Positions 8,650-17,642 are shown, numbered from the stretch's first letter. The stretch is 64,000 nt of DNA from Actinoplanes sp040639655 (GCF_040639655.1 NZ_JBFAAI010000021.1:83088-147087), one strand, 5' to 3'. Notes: generated by a model from the letters alone, not told the origin. Program-made: numbers and translations.

Positions 8650-9873
8650 ATGGCGACATCGAAGAAGTCCCGCCGGGCAGCCGGCCTCGCGGCGGTGGCC
8701 GTCGTCGCGGCGACCGCCCTCTCCTCCGAGGTCGCGGCGTTCGCGGACCAGCGGACCGGCATTCTCGCCGACGCGGTCACCCTCGCCGCCGACTTCGAGG
8801 ACGGGATCGCGGCCAAGGCGTCCGGCGGCACCGTCATCCCGGTGACCGTGACGGGCGGCTCCGTCGGCGACACGGCGCAGGCGTTCAGCGCTCTGCGGAT
8901 CACCGCGAAGATCGGTGGTGTGACCGCCCCCGTCGCGTGGGTGGACGGCAGCCACCTCAAGGTCACCGCCCCGGCCACCGTCAAGGCGGCCGCCACGACG
9001 ATGCGCCTGTTCAAGAACGGCGTGGCCGGCCCCGAGTCGAGCGACCGGGTTGGTTACCTCCCGATCGTGAACAGCGTGGCGCCGTCCGTGGTGAACGCCG
9101 CCGGTGGTGCCACCGTGACGGTGACCGGGGCCGGCTTCCTCGGCGTCGACGCCGGGGACGCCTCGGCGGTCACCTTCGGCGGCACGAACGCGACGTCCTT
9201 CACCGTGGTCTCGGCATCGAGGATCACGGCGGTGGTGCCGGCCGGCCTGAACGGCCCGGCCACCGTACGGGTCTCGTCGACCGGCGGGGAGAGCCCGATT
9301 GTCCTCGGCAGCAAGGTCAGCTATCGAGCTGCGCTCGGCGTCTCCGGCGACCCGGTCGCCAAGTTCAACGGCGGTCCGACGATCCTCACGATCACCGGTG
9401 CCGGGCTCGGGGCCAACGCCAAGGCCTTCGCCGCCGAACGCGTCACCGTGCTGGTGGGTACCCGTAGCGTGACGGCCTCCTATGTCGACTCCACCCGGGT
9501 GAAGGTCACCATGCCGGCCGCCACGACCGCCACGGTGCCGGTGAAGGTCATGCACGACGGCATCGCCGGCGAAGCGGCCACCGTCACCATGGTCCCGGTC
9601 GTGACCGGCCTCTCGGCCCCGAGCGATGCGCTGGCCGGTGGCAAGAAGGTGACCGTCAAGGTGGCCGGTCTCAAGATCGCTGACGCCACCGGGTTCAAGT
9701 TCGGCGACAACCCGGCCACCTGCGAGAAGAAGGGCATCGGTACGGCCGTGACCTTCCTCTGCACCGTCCCGCCGGCCGGCGCACCCGGCCCGGTCACGGT
9801 GAGTTTCCTCGACGGGGAGAACCGGGAGAGCCGGTTCACCGCGGCCGCCACGTTCAGTTACACCGTCAACTGA
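8650..9873 (+). CDS. Secreted IPT/TIG domain protein, paralogue of the preceding gene
   Basis: A 407-residue secreted protein with a signal peptide at about 1-34 (KKSRR, alanine-valine core, AAFAD). It has about one module fewer than its neighbour. The clearest IPT module is near residues 135-225 (VAPSVVNAAGGATVTVTGAGF). The C-terminal module ends like the paralogue, with FGDNPATCEKK and FLCTVPPAG, the probable disulfide pair. GGGAG before the ATG (CCCGGGAG, about 13 bases away) is the likely ribosome site. The 26-base gap to the previous gene implies one operon. The 3' end overlaps the convergent amidotransferase-like gene by 16 bases. The function is unknown. Confidence 0.85.
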   Translation: MATSKKSRRAAGLAAVAVVAATALSSEVAAFADQRTGILADAVTLAADFEDGIAAKASGGTVIPVTVTGGSVGDTAQAFSALRITAKIGGVTAPVAWVDGSHLKVTAPATVKAAATTMRLFKNGVAGPESSDRVGYLPIVNSVAPSVVNAAGGATVTVTGAGFLGVDAGDASAVTFGGTNATSFTVVSASRITAVVPAGLNGPATVRVSSTGGESPIVLGSKVSYRAALGVSGDPVAKFNGGPTILTITGAGLGANAKAFAAERVTVLVGTRSVTASYVDSTRVKVTMPAATTATVPVKVMHDGIAGEAATVTMVPVVTGLSAPSDALAGGKKVTVKVAGLKIADATGFKFGDNPATCEKKGIGTAVTFLCTVPPAGAPGPVTVSFLDGENRESRFTAAATFSYTVN

Positions 9874-10544
9874 AGGGCCCCGACGAAGCCGCGGATGATC
9901 GGGTGCGGGTCGGTCCCGTCCCCGCTCAGCTCCGGCTGGAACAGCGTGGCCAGGAAGAACGGGTGGCCGGGCAACTCGGCCACCCGTACCTCCCCGGCCT
10001 CGTCGTGGCCGGTGAAGCGCATCCCGTGCGACGCCAGCAGATCCAGGTGGGCGACGTCGAGGCCGTAATCGCAGTGATAGCGCTCGACGGTCCGGCCGGC
10101 GCCGAGCAGCCGTTCGATGAGCGAACCGGGCGCCAGGGTGACGGCGGCCTGATGTCCGGCCAGGGAGCAGGACAGCGCGACGATCAGCTCGTCGTGGCCG
10201 GCCGGGCCGTACTCGGCGTGCTGGGCGGAGCGGAAGCCGCAGACGTCGCGGGCGAACTCGATCATGGCGTGCTGGAAGCCCGCGCATGTGCCCAGGAACG
10301 GGATGCCCTCGGTGCGGGCGGTGCGTACCGCGGTCAGCGCGCCCTCGACGCTGCAATACGGGCTGCCCGGGACCAGCCAGACCCCGTCGAACCTCCGCAG
10401 CGCAGCCGGATCCTCGGCGTCCCGGGTCGGGATCCAGTAGACGTCGAGATCCTGGTCGTCGCGGAGCGTGTCGAGCAGAACCGGGATGCGGGTGTGGGCG
10501 CGGACGGCCGGTGACCGGTCGCCGACCAGGGCGATTCTCAACAT
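9858..10544 (-). CDS. Class I glutamine-amidotransferase-like protein, CTP-synthase C-terminal type
   Basis: A 228-residue single-domain protein resembling the glutaminase half of CTP synthase. The nucleophile elbow is GTCAGFQHA, near residue 92, with the expected Cys. In CTP synthase the catalytic His-Glu pair is in a FHPEF motif. Here the aligned stretch is LATLFQPELSG, so the His is Gln while the Glu is kept. That suggests altered or absent glutaminase activity, or use of another residue. I chose the ATG at 10544 (MLRIALVGDRSP), which starts on the first strand and leaves a 71-base divergent region shared with the LysR gene. The substrate is unknown. Confidence 0.75.
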   Translation of the reverse strand: MLRIALVGDRSPAVRAHTRIPVLLDTLRDDQDLDVYWIPTRDAEDPAALRRFDGVWLVPGSPYCSVEGALTAVRTARTEGIPFLGTCAGFQHAMIEFARDVCGFRSAQHAEYGPAGHDELIVALSCSLAGHQAAVTLAPGSLIERLLGAGRTVERYHCDYGLDVAHLDLLASHGMRFTGHDEAGEVRVAELPGHPFFLATLFQPELSGDGTDPHPIIRGFVGALQLTV

Positions 10545-10595
10545 GGGTCCACTCTCGCGCCTGCGCCACATCAGGTCCAACGATGGCTGCTGCAG

Positions 10596-10614
10596 TCAGC
10601 ATTAGCATCGCTGA
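10596..10614. promoter_or_regulatory. Putative LysR operator between divergent genes
   Basis: TCAGC (10596-10600) and GCTGA (10610-10614) form a perfect inverted repeat with nine bases between them, directly before the LysR GTG and within 55 bases of the divergent amidotransferase-like ATG. Position and symmetry fit an autoregulatory LysR site, but no binding data are visible. Confidence 0.4.
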
Positions 10615-10615
10615 T

Positions 10616-11449
10616 GTGGAACCGCACCTGCTCCGTACCTTCGTGGCCGTCGCCGAGACCGGCTCGTTCTCCGCCGCCGCTCAACGACTCAGCTACACCC
10701 AGTCGGCGGTCTCCCAGCAGATCGCTGCCCTGGAGGCCGATCTAGGCACCCCGCTGCTGACCCGCCGCCCTGTCGCTCTCACCCCGGCCGGTGAGCGGCT
10801 GCACCGGCATGCCGCACTCATCCTGGTCCGGCTGGCCGCGGCCCGCGCCGACGTGACCCGCGCGGTCGCGCCGCCCGGCCGCCTCGTCGTCGGGCTAACC
10901 CCGCTGGCCTGGTCGTCACGGGTGTCGCGCGCGCTGACCCGGATCCGTGCCGAGTCGGCCCGCCTGGAGAGCCGGGTGCTGGTCGCCGACCGGGACCGGA
11001 TCGTCGCCGCGTCCGCCACCGGTGAGATCGACATCGCCCTGATCGACGGATTCACCGCGCCGAACGACCCCCTGCCGCTCCCGGTGGCCGGGGCGGTCGG
11101 GGTGGCCGAGGACGGGGCCGTGGTGGCGCTTCCCCGCGATCATCCGCTGACCGGGCGCCGGACTCTGGAACTCGCCGACCTCGCCGAGGCGTACTGGATC
11201 GACGCTCCCGTGGTGTCACCGCTGGCGGGCCTGCCGGTCGACGGCCTGCACACCGGGTTGCGTTACGAGGGAGCGGACGTGGCGGTGCTGCTGGGCCTGA
11301 TCGAGGCGGGACACGGCCTCTCGATCCTGCCCTCGAGCGTGGGGACCGGGGTCGTGCTGCCCCGTCTGGTCCACCGGGTCGAGCTGCTGGCCACGCCGGG
11401 CGCCGGTGACCCGGCGACCCGGCTCAGCGAGCTTCTCGCAGGCCCTTGA
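10616..11449 (+). CDS. LysR-family transcriptional regulator
   Basis: A 277-residue regulator. The N-terminal winged helix-turn-helix is clear (MEPHLLRTFVAVAETGSF, then AAQRLSYTQSAVSQQIAALE, then TRRPVALTPAGERL), followed by a periplasmic-binding-like effector domain with DIALIDG and GHGLSILPSSVG. The GTG at 10616 gives the standard LysR start. An ATG 34 bases upstream would add residues without family counterparts. It diverges from the amidotransferase-like gene, the most likely target. Its last 26 bases overlap the convergent endonuclease IV gene. Confidence 0.88.
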   Translation: MEPHLLRTFVAVAETGSFSAAAQRLSYTQSAVSQQIAALEADLGTPLLTRRPVALTPAGERLHRHAALILVRLAAARADVTRAVAPPGRLVVGLTPLAWSSRVSRALTRIRAESARLESRVLVADRDRIVAASATGEIDIALIDGFTAPNDPLPLPVAGAVGVAEDGAVVALPRDHPLTGRRTLELADLAEAYWIDAPVVSPLAGLPVDGLHTGLRYEGADVAVLLGLIEAGHGLSILPSSVGTGVVLPRLVHRVELLATPGAGDPATRLSELLAGP

Positions 11450-12284
11450 GCAGGGCGATGTCGGCGGCGTGGCCTTCGTGCTCGACCGTCGGCGTCTCCA
11501 CGATGACCGGGATGCCCTCGGTCGCCGGATGGGCGAAGAGCTCGGCGAACGGCGCCGTGCCGATCCGGCCCTTGCCGATCGTCTCGTGCCGGTCCCGCGT
11601 CGAGCCGCACTCGTCCTTCGAGTCGTTGGCGTGGATCAGCTGCAGCCGGCCCGGCCCGGCCGCCGCGACGAGCGCGTCCAGGGTCGCCGTCATGCCACCC
11701 GGGGTGACCAGGTCGTGCCCGGCCGCCCACGCGTGGCAGGTGTCGAAGCAGACGCCCATCCAGGGGTGGTTCTCCACCGCCGCCAGATAGGGCTCCAGGT
11801 CCTGCACCTTCGACGCGAGGCTGCGTCCACCGCCGGCGCTCGGTTCCACGAGCAGTTTCGGCAGGCCCTCGGCGGCCGCCCGGTCGAGCAGCGGCAGCAG
11901 GCACTCGTGCAGCTGGTGCAGCGCCTTCTCGCCGTGCTCCTCGTCGACCGAGCTGCCGGCGTGATAGACGACCGCGGTGGCGCCGATCGCCTTGCCCCGG
12001 TCCAGGGCGTGCGCCAGCGTGGCGACCGATCGCTCCACCGTCAGCTCGGTCGGCGAGCCCAGGTTGACCAGCAGGGAGGCGTGGATGTACGCGGGCAGAC
12101 CGCGCTCACCGATGCCGTCGCGGAACAACACGTCCTGTTTCGGGTCGCCCGGAGGCAGGGCCCAGCCGCGGGAGTTGGAGACGTACACCTGGAGGGTCTC
12201 GGACCCCGCGGCGTCGACGTAGGGGAGGGCCGCTTTGGCCAGCCCTCCCGACGTCTTGGTGTGCGACCCGATCCGCTGGCTCAC
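11424..12284 (-). CDS. nfo: Deoxyribonuclease IV, AP endonuclease family 2
   Basis: Cleaves DNA 5' of abasic sites in base-excision repair. The 286-residue TIM-barrel protein carries the zinc-binding motifs of the family: VVYHAGSS, LLVEPSAGGGRS, GVCFDTCHAWAAGHD and LQLIHANDSKDECGS, followed by DRHETIGKGRIG. The GTG start at 12284 forms a GTGA overlap with the stop of the upstream kinase gene, giving MSQRIGSHTKTSGGL. The long upstream extension of the frame lies antisense-free inside the kinase gene and has no family likeness. The coupling to a Ser/Thr kinase gene is notable but functionally unexplained. Confidence 0.92.
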   Translation of the reverse strand: MSQRIGSHTKTSGGLAKAALPYVDAAGSETLQVYVSNSRGWALPPGDPKQDVLFRDGIGERGLPAYIHASLLVNLGSPTELTVERSVATLAHALDRGKAIGATAVVYHAGSSVDEEHGEKALHQLHECLLPLLDRAAAEGLPKLLVEPSAGGGRSLASKVQDLEPYLAAVENHPWMGVCFDTCHAWAAGHDLVTPGGMTATLDALVAAAGPGRLQLIHANDSKDECGSTRDRHETIGKGRIGTAPFAELFAHPATEGIPVIVETPTVEHEGHAADIALLKGLREAR

Positions 12285-14275
12285 AGGAAGCAGACCAGTT
12301 GTACGACGCTGCCCGGCGGCACGGGTGTGCCCGGCCCGGGGTTCATCTGCCGGGCGGTGGCGTTGGGGTCGCCGTTCAGCTGTGCCTGAAGTCCCAGAGC
12401 CTGGAGCGCGGCGGCCGCCTCCTGGCACGGGCGGTTGGTCACGTCCTGCAGGACCACCTGCGCGGGACCCCGGCTGATCCGGAGGGTGACCTGGGCGTTC
12501 TTCTCCACGCCGGTGCCCGCCTTGGGTGTCTGGCCGATCACCTCGTCGGCCGGCTTGTCGCTGTCCTCGAACTGTTCGGCCACCTGCAGGCCGCGCTGAG
12601 CGAGGATCGTCCGGGCGTTGTTGATGTTCTCGCCGACCAGGTCGGGGATGACGATCGGGGCCTTGCCCTTGCTCAGGATCAGGGTGACGGTGTCGCCCGG
12701 CTTGAGCTCGGTGCCGGCCTTCGGCTCGGTGGACAGCACCACGCCCTCGGCCGCCGTGTCGCTGTACTGGCCCTTGCCCTGTTTCACCTTCAGCTTGATC
12801 GCTTCCAGCTGGGCCTTGGCGAAGGCCAGCTCCTGGCCCTCCAGCTCCGGAACCGGGTGCACCTCGGGGCCGAGCGACAGGATGATCGTGATGTTGTCGC
12901 CCTTGACGATCTTGTCGCCCGGGCCGGGGTCCTGGATCTTGACCGAGCCCTTCGGCAGGTTCGGGTCGAACTGGCCGTCACCGACGATGACCTGGAAACC
13001 CTGCTGCTTCGCGTACGCCACGGCCTGCTCCTGGCTCATCGTGAGCAGCTGCGGGGCCTCGGTGTAGCGGCCGAGCGTCACCCACCAGGTGCTGCCCAGG
13101 ACGACCAGTGCCATCACCGCGATCAACGAGGTCAGCACGACCCGGCGCCGGTCGGAGAAGAAGCCGGCCAGCCCGCCGGCGGGTACCGCGGCCCGGCGGT
13201 GCGGCACGGTGCGGCCGCCCTGTTCCGGCAGCCGGGCCCAGGTCGGCCGGTGCGACGCCTGATAACTGGTGCCGGCCGGAACCGGTGGCACCAGAGCGGT
13301 CGCGTCGGCCGACGGAATGGCCGGGACGATCCGGGTCGCGTCGGTGGTGCCGGGAGCGCCCGGGACCTGACGCAGCAGCGCGGTGTCGGCGTGCGTGACG
13401 CCGAGTCCCTCGCGGGTGGTCTGGACCTCGGTCAGGAAGGCGCCGGCGTCGGTCGGCCGGGAGCCGGGGTCGCGCCGGGTGGCCCGGGCGACGAGGCGGT
13501 CCAGGACCGTGGGCAGGCCGGGGACGATCGACGAGGGCGCCGGGACGTCGTTGTCGACGTGCTGCCAGGCCACCTCGACCGGCTCGGCGCCGTCGTACGG
13601 CACACGACCGGTGAGCATCTCGAAGAGCACGACGCCGGCCGAGTAGACGTCGGTGCGGGCGTCGGCGTGCCCGTTCTGCACGAGCTCCGGCGCCACATAG
13701 GCGACCGTGGCCATGAGCTGGCCGGTGTCGTCGACGGTGCTCGCCTCGATGGCCCGGGCCAGACCGAAGTCGGCCACCTTGACCACCGCGTCGACCAGAT
13801 CGGCCGTGCCGCCGCTGGGCGCCTCGGCGACCAGCACGTTCTCCGGCTTCACGTCGCGGTGGACCAGGCCGGCGCGGTGTGCGGCGGCGATCGCGGCGAG
13901 CATCTGCTCCAGGATCGCCAGGGCCTCGACCGGGCTCAGCCTGGTGCGCTGGCTCAGCAGGTCCCGCAGGGTGCGGCCCTGCACGAACTCCATCACGAGG
14001 TAGGGCAGGCCCTGATGGCGGCCCTGGTCGTAGACGGCCACGACGTTCGGGTGGGTCAGGCGGGCGATCGTCTTGGCCTCGTCGGTGAAACGATCGACGA
14101 AGTGGACGTTCGTGGCCTGCGACGGGTGGATTATCTTCAGCGCTACGGTGCGCTCAAGCCGCTCGTCGGTGGCCCGGTAGACGGTCGCCATGCCACCACG
14201 GGCGACGCGACCGGTGATCCGGTAGCGCCCGTCAATCGTTGTGCCGATCAACGTATCGGCGACTGTGGTGTCCAT
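12281..14275 (-). CDS. pknL: Transmembrane Ser/Thr protein kinase with four PASTA domains (PknL type)
   Basis: A 664-residue receptor-like kinase. The cytoplasmic kinase domain (about 18-285) has the glycine loop ARGGMATVY, invariant K47, HRD at 139-141 and DFG at 169-171. A juxtamembrane linker follows, then one membrane helix at about 379-400, and four extracellular PASTA repeats from about 407 to the end, which in this family bind peptidoglycan or muropeptides. Two cysteines in the last repeat may form a disulfide. The neighbours (Rv2175c-like protein, prenyl synthase, MTHFR, aroG) match the M. tuberculosis pknL locus, which supports the name. That orthologue lacks PASTA repeats. The stop overlaps the nfo start. 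Confidence 0.92.
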   Translation of the reverse strand: MDTTVADTLIGTTIDGRYRITGRVARGGMATVYRATDERLERTVALKIIHPSQATNVHFVDRFTDEAKTIARLTHPNVVAVYDQGRHQGLPYLVMEFVQGRTLRDLLSQRTRLSPVEALAILEQMLAAIAAAHRAGLVHRDVKPENVLVAEAPSGGTADLVDAVVKVADFGLARAIEASTVDDTGQLMATVAYVAPELVQNGHADARTDVYSAGVVLFEMLTGRVPYDGAEPVEVAWQHVDNDVPAPSSIVPGLPTVLDRLVARATRRDPGSRPTDAGAFLTEVQTTREGLGVTHADTALLRQVPGAPGTTDATRIVPAIPSADATALVPPVPAGTSYQASHRPTWARLPEQGGRTVPHRRAAVPAGGLAGFFSDRRRVVLTSLIAVMALVVLGSTWWVTLGRYTEAPQLLTMSQEQAVAYAKQQGFQVIVGDGQFDPNLPKGSVKIQDPGPGDKIVKGDNITIILSLGPEVHPVPELEGQELAFAKAQLEAIKLKVKQGKGQYSDTAAEGVVLSTEPKAGTELKPGDTVTLILSKGKAPIVIPDLVGENINNARTILAQRGLQVAEQFEDSDKPADEVIGQTPKAGTGVEKNAQVTLRISRGPAQVVLQDVTNRPCQEAAAALQALGLQAQLNGDPNATARQMNPGPGTPVPPGSVVQLVCFL

Positions 14276-14410
14276 CGGCGTGAAGTGTATGTGTCTTTCC
14301 AGTGGGGGTGACCCAGGATGTCACAGCTGAGTCCAAACGGGTACCCAAACGCGTCTGACCTGCACCGATTGACGTGGAACCCTTTCACATAAGGCGAAAT
14401 ACCGGTTTTG

Positions 14411-15118
14411 TCAGTGCCGGTTCCGATGGTGATGACCGTCACTGGCTGGCAGGGATGGGCTCGGCTCGGCCGAACTCGGCGAGACCTCCGTGGAGGGGGA
14501 GGCGGACACGGGCACCGAGGGGGGCGGCGCGGTCGGCGTCGGTACCGGCGGTGTCTCGCAGTCGCACTCCGGCGAGCGGGTGACCGGCACCGTCGCCGGC
14601 CTGCTGGTCCGGCCCGTGACGGGGCCGGCCGCGGTTGCTGCCGGGAGCGTGGTGACGGCGGTTGCCGGTGCCGGCGCCCGTACCGCCGCCGGTGGTGTCG
14701 TCCCGCGGGGTTTGCGCGGAGCCGCCGGAACGCCGCCCATCCCGGCGTTGCCGCCCGTGCCCGTCCCGGTCCCGGCCTCCGTCCCGGCCGCCGGCGGCAG
14801 CGCGGCCGCGACCGCCGGAGCGGGGGTGTCGGTCATCCGGCCGGCGAAGGCGGTGGTCGCGACGAGATACGACCCGGCCGCCCCGCACGCGGCGAGTGCA
14901 CAGAACGCGCTGATCGCGACCAGTCGCCGCGGCGGCCGCGCGTCGGTCTCCGGCGGCTGGGCGGGCAGGTCCACCAGCGATCCGGGGAACGTGTTCATCC
15001 CGGTCGAGGTGACGTCCGGGCCGGCCCCGGAACCCGGGCACGGGCGATGTCCCAGGTCGTAACGGATCGACCGCCATGCTCCGGCCATCTCGCCACGGAT
15101 GCTTCGCCACAGGCTCAT
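14411..15118 (-). CDS. Single-pass membrane protein with Ala/Pro/Thr-rich extracellular tail
   Basis: A 235-residue protein without a recognised family. It begins MSLWRSIRGEMAGAWRSIR with paired WRSIR motifs, has a hydrophobic helix at about residues 64-90 (LVAISAFCALAACGAAG), and then a low-complexity tail rich in Ala, Pro, Thr and Gly, ending in a Ser-Pro stretch and a short His-rich C-terminus. The ATG at 15118 follows GGAGAA by eight bases. It lies between pknL and the divergent Rv2175c-like gene, with only 36 bases between the two starts. Location suggests a link to envelope growth or PknL signalling. The tail carries many possible phospho-acceptor Thr residues, but they would be outside the cell. 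Confidence 0.7.
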   Translation of the reverse strand: MSLWRSIRGEMAGAWRSIRYDLGHRPCPGSGAGPDVTSTGMNTFPGSLVDLPAQPPETDARPPRRLVAISAFCALAACGAAGSYLVATTAFAGRMTDTPAPAVAAALPPAAGTEAGTGTGTGGNAGMGGVPAAPRKPRGTTPPAAVRAPAPATAVTTLPAATAAGPVTGRTSRPATVPVTRSPECDCETPPVPTPTAPPPSVPVSASPSTEVSPSSAEPSPSLPASDGHHHRNRH

Positions 15119-15154
15119 CAACTGTTCTCCGATCTGGTCTGGCACGCTGTACCG

Positions 15155-15505
15155 GTGACCGAACCCGTGACTACCGGCCCCACCGGCTGGATCACCCTGC
15201 CAGATGTGTCCGAAAAGCTCGGTTTGTCGATCAGCAAGGTGCACCAGCTGATCCGCGAGCGCTCGCTCCTCGCGGTCCGCCGTGACGGCATCCGGGTGGT
15301 GCCCGCCGAACTGGTGGCGAACGAGACCGTGCTCAAGCACCTGCCCGGTGTGCTGACCCTGCTCCATGACGCCGGGTACAACGACGAAGAAGCCCTCCGG
15401 TGGCTCTACGAGCCCGACGAGACGCTCGGCGGCAACGCGGCGATCGCCCTCGGCGGCGACCGGGCACGAGAGGCCAAGCGGCGCGCGCAGGCCCTCGGCT
15501 TCTGA
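15155..15505 (+). CDS. Winged-helix DNA-binding protein, Rv2175c-like
   Basis: A 116-residue protein with an N-terminal helix-turn-helix (WITLPDVSEKLGLSISKVHQL) followed by the conserved C-terminal half (LHDAGYNDEEALRWLYEPDE). It resembles M. tuberculosis Rv2175c, a DNA-binding protein phosphorylated by PknL on an N-terminal Thr. Here the N-terminus (MTEPVTTGPTGW) offers four Thr. The GTG at 15155 is chosen because it starts this conserved region. The upstream frame overlaps the divergent membrane-protein gene. Proximity to pknL supports a kinase-substrate pair, which is inference by synteny. Confidence 0.85.
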   Translation: MTEPVTTGPTGWITLPDVSEKLGLSISKVHQLIRERSLLAVRRDGIRVVPAELVANETVLKHLPGVLTLLHDAGYNDEEALRWLYEPDETLGGNAAIALGGDRAREAKRRAQALGF

Positions 15506-15550
15506 CCGGGCGGAAAACCTTCTGCGGGTACGAGGTGGGCGCGGCCGTCC

Positions 15551-16621
15551 TCAGACGGACCGGCGGACCGCCGCGTCGGCCAGCGCGCGGAGCACCGTAC
15601 GTGCCTCGCCGTCGATCGGCGCCCGTTCCAGGGCGGCCAGCGCCTCGCCGTTCAGCGTGTCGATGCGGCTCTCGGTCGCGGCCAGCGCCCCGCAGTCCCG
15701 GATCATCGCCCGCAGCCGTTCCACGCCCGCGTCGTCGAGCAGCGGGTCGCCCAGCGAGCGGTCCAGCTCGTCGCGGCCCGCCTCGTCGAGCGCACCGAAC
15801 GCGCACGCCACCAGATAGGTCCGCTTGCCCTCGCGCAGATCGTCCCCGGCCGGCTTGCCGGTCTGCGCCGGATCCCCGAACACGCCGAGCACGTCGTCGC
15901 GCATCTGGAACGCCTCGCCGAGCGGCAGCCCGAACGCCGTGTACGAGGTGAGGATCTCCGGGCCGCCCCCGGCGAGTGCCGCGCCCAGCAGCAGCGGGCG
16001 TTCCACCGTGTACTTCGCGGACTTGAACCGGGCCACCTTGCCGGCCCGCTCCGGCGACGTGTTCCCGGTCGCCTGCGTGTGCACGTCCAGGTACTGCCCG
16101 ACGGTCACCTCGGTGCGCATCCGGTCGAAGACCGGCCGGGCCCGGGCCAGGTCGGCCAGCCCCATCCCGGAGGTGTGCAGCAGCTGATCCGACCACACCA
16201 TGGCGAGGTCGCCGAGAAGCACCGCCGCCGAGTCACCGAAGCCGGTCGCGGTACCGCGCCATCCCTCCGCCCGGTGCAGCAGCTCGAACCGCCGGTGCAC
16301 CGACGGCTCCCCGCGCCGGGTGTCCGACCGGTCCATCAGGTCGTCGTGGATCAGGGCGCTCGCCTGCACCAGCTCCAGCGCCGAGACCGCGGCCACCACC
16401 TCGTCCGAGTCGACGCCGCCGGCACCCCGGAACCCCCAGTAGGCGAACGCCGGCCGCAGCCGCTTGCCACCACCGAGCACGAACGCCGACACCGCGTCCG
16501 CCACCTCGGCCAGCGCCCGGTCGATCTCCAGCAGGTGGGCCCGCTGGCCACCGAGGAACGCGGAGAGGGCCTTGTCGACACGCGGCCGCAGACCGGCCGA
16601 CTCGAGCGGAGAAGTCGTCAC
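15551..16621 (-). CDS. Polyprenyl diphosphate synthase (IdsA type)
   Basis: Elongates allylic diphosphates with isopentenyl diphosphate to C15-C20 or longer chains. The 356-residue protein has the first Asp-rich motif HDDLMDRSDTRRG (DDxxD), GGGKRLRP upstream of it, and the second motif QMRDDVLGVFGD. The GTG at 16621 gives an N-terminus of usual length. It corresponds by position to Rv2173 (idsA2) of M. tuberculosis. The chain length cannot be fixed from this reading. The gene could supply the carotenoid genes at 29-34 kb or quinone synthesis. It is divergent from metF by 95 bases and convergent with the Rv2175c-like gene. Confidence 0.9.
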   Translation of the reverse strand: MTTSPLESAGLRPRVDKALSAFLGGQRAHLLEIDRALAEVADAVSAFVLGGGKRLRPAFAYWGFRGAGGVDSDEVVAAVSALELVQASALIHDDLMDRSDTRRGEPSVHRRFELLHRAEGWRGTATGFGDSAAVLLGDLAMVWSDQLLHTSGMGLADLARARPVFDRMRTEVTVGQYLDVHTQATGNTSPERAGKVARFKSAKYTVERPLLLGAALAGGGPEILTSYTAFGLPLGEAFQMRDDVLGVFGDPAQTGKPAGDDLREGKRTYLVACAFGALDEAGRDELDRSLGDPLLDDAGVERLRAMIRDCGALAATESRIDTLNGEALAALERAPIDGEARTVLRALADAAVRRSV

Positions 16622-16716
16622 CCTTCGAGACGCTATCTCGTACCGCCGGGACGCGATCGACCAGATCACTCGCTTCCACCCCGCGGTCCGGCCGGCCGGC
16701 TCGGTAGGGTGACGGG

Positions 16717-17640
16717 GTGTCTCTCGGTCTACCCTCCCGGCTACCCGGTACGCCGTCCGTCGGCGATCTGATCCGCGACCCGGCGCCGGCGTTCTCCTTC
16801 GAGTTCTTCCCGCCGAAGACGCCGGCCGGTGAGCAGTTGCTCTGGCAGGCGATCCGCGAACTGGAGTCGCTGCGCCCGAGCTTCGTCTCGATCACGTACG
16901 GAGCCGGCGGCACCACCCGGGACACCACCGTCGCGGTGACCGAACGCGTCGCCACCGAGACCACCCTGCTGCCGATGGCGCACCTCACCGCGGTCGACCA
17001 CTCGGTCGCCGAGCTGCGCAACGTCATCGGCCGGCTGGCCGGCGCCGGCATCAGCAACATCCTCGCCGTCCGCGGCGACCCGCCCGGCGACCCGACCGGC
17101 GAGTGGGTGCGGCACCCCGAGGGCGTCCTGTACGCCGAGGACCTGGTCCGGCTGATCCGCGAGTCCGGCGACTTCAGCGTGGGGGTGGCCGCGTTCCCGT
17201 ACAAGCACCCGCGCTCGGCCGACGTGGAGAGCGACACCCGCGCCTTCGTCCGCAAATGCCGGGCCGGCGCGGACTTCGCCATCACCCAGATGTTCTTCGA
17301 CGCCGACGACTACCTGCGCCTGCGCGACCGGGTCGCCGCGGCCGGCTGCGACACCCCGATCCTGCCCGGCGTCATGCCGGTCACCCGGATGGCCACCATC
17401 GAACGGTCGACGCAGCTCTCCGGCGCACCGTTCCCGCCGGCCCTGCTGTCCCGCTTCGAACGGGTCGCCGGCGACGAGGCTGCGGTCCGTGCACTCGGCA
17501 TCGAGACCTGCGCCGAAATGTGTGCCCGGCTGCTCGCCGAGGGCGTCCCCGGCATCCACTTCATCACCCTCAACCGCTCCACCGCGACCCGCGAGGTCTG
17601 GCAGCACCTGGCCCCCGCCGAGATCGCCGCCGCCGCCTGA
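16717..17640 (+). CDS. metF: Methylenetetrahydrofolate reductase
   Basis: FAD-dependent reduction of 5,10-methylene-THF to 5-methyl-THF for methionine synthesis. The 307-residue TIM-barrel protein has the family start FSFEFFPPKT with the catalytic Glu, then SITYGAGGTTRD, LAVRGDPPGD, DFAITQMFFDAD and PGVMPVTR. The GTG at 16717 closely follows the divergent region shared with the prenyl synthase. The orthologue sits in the same place in the M. tuberculosis pknL region (Rv2172c). The following CDP-alcohol phosphatidyltransferase-like gene starts two bases after the stop, so the two are one operon. Confidence 0.93.
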   Translation: MSLGLPSRLPGTPSVGDLIRDPAPAFSFEFFPPKTPAGEQLLWQAIRELESLRPSFVSITYGAGGTTRDTTVAVTERVATETTLLPMAHLTAVDHSVAELRNVIGRLAGAGISNILAVRGDPPGDPTGEWVRHPEGVLYAEDLVRLIRESGDFSVGVAAFPYKHPRSADVESDTRAFVRKCRAGADFAITQMFFDADDYLRLRDRVAAAGCDTPILPGVMPVTRMATIERSTQLSGAPFPPALLSRFERVAGDEAAVRALGIETCAEMCARLLAEGVPGIHFITLNRSTATREVWQHLAPAEIAAAA

Positions 17641-17642
17641 CC

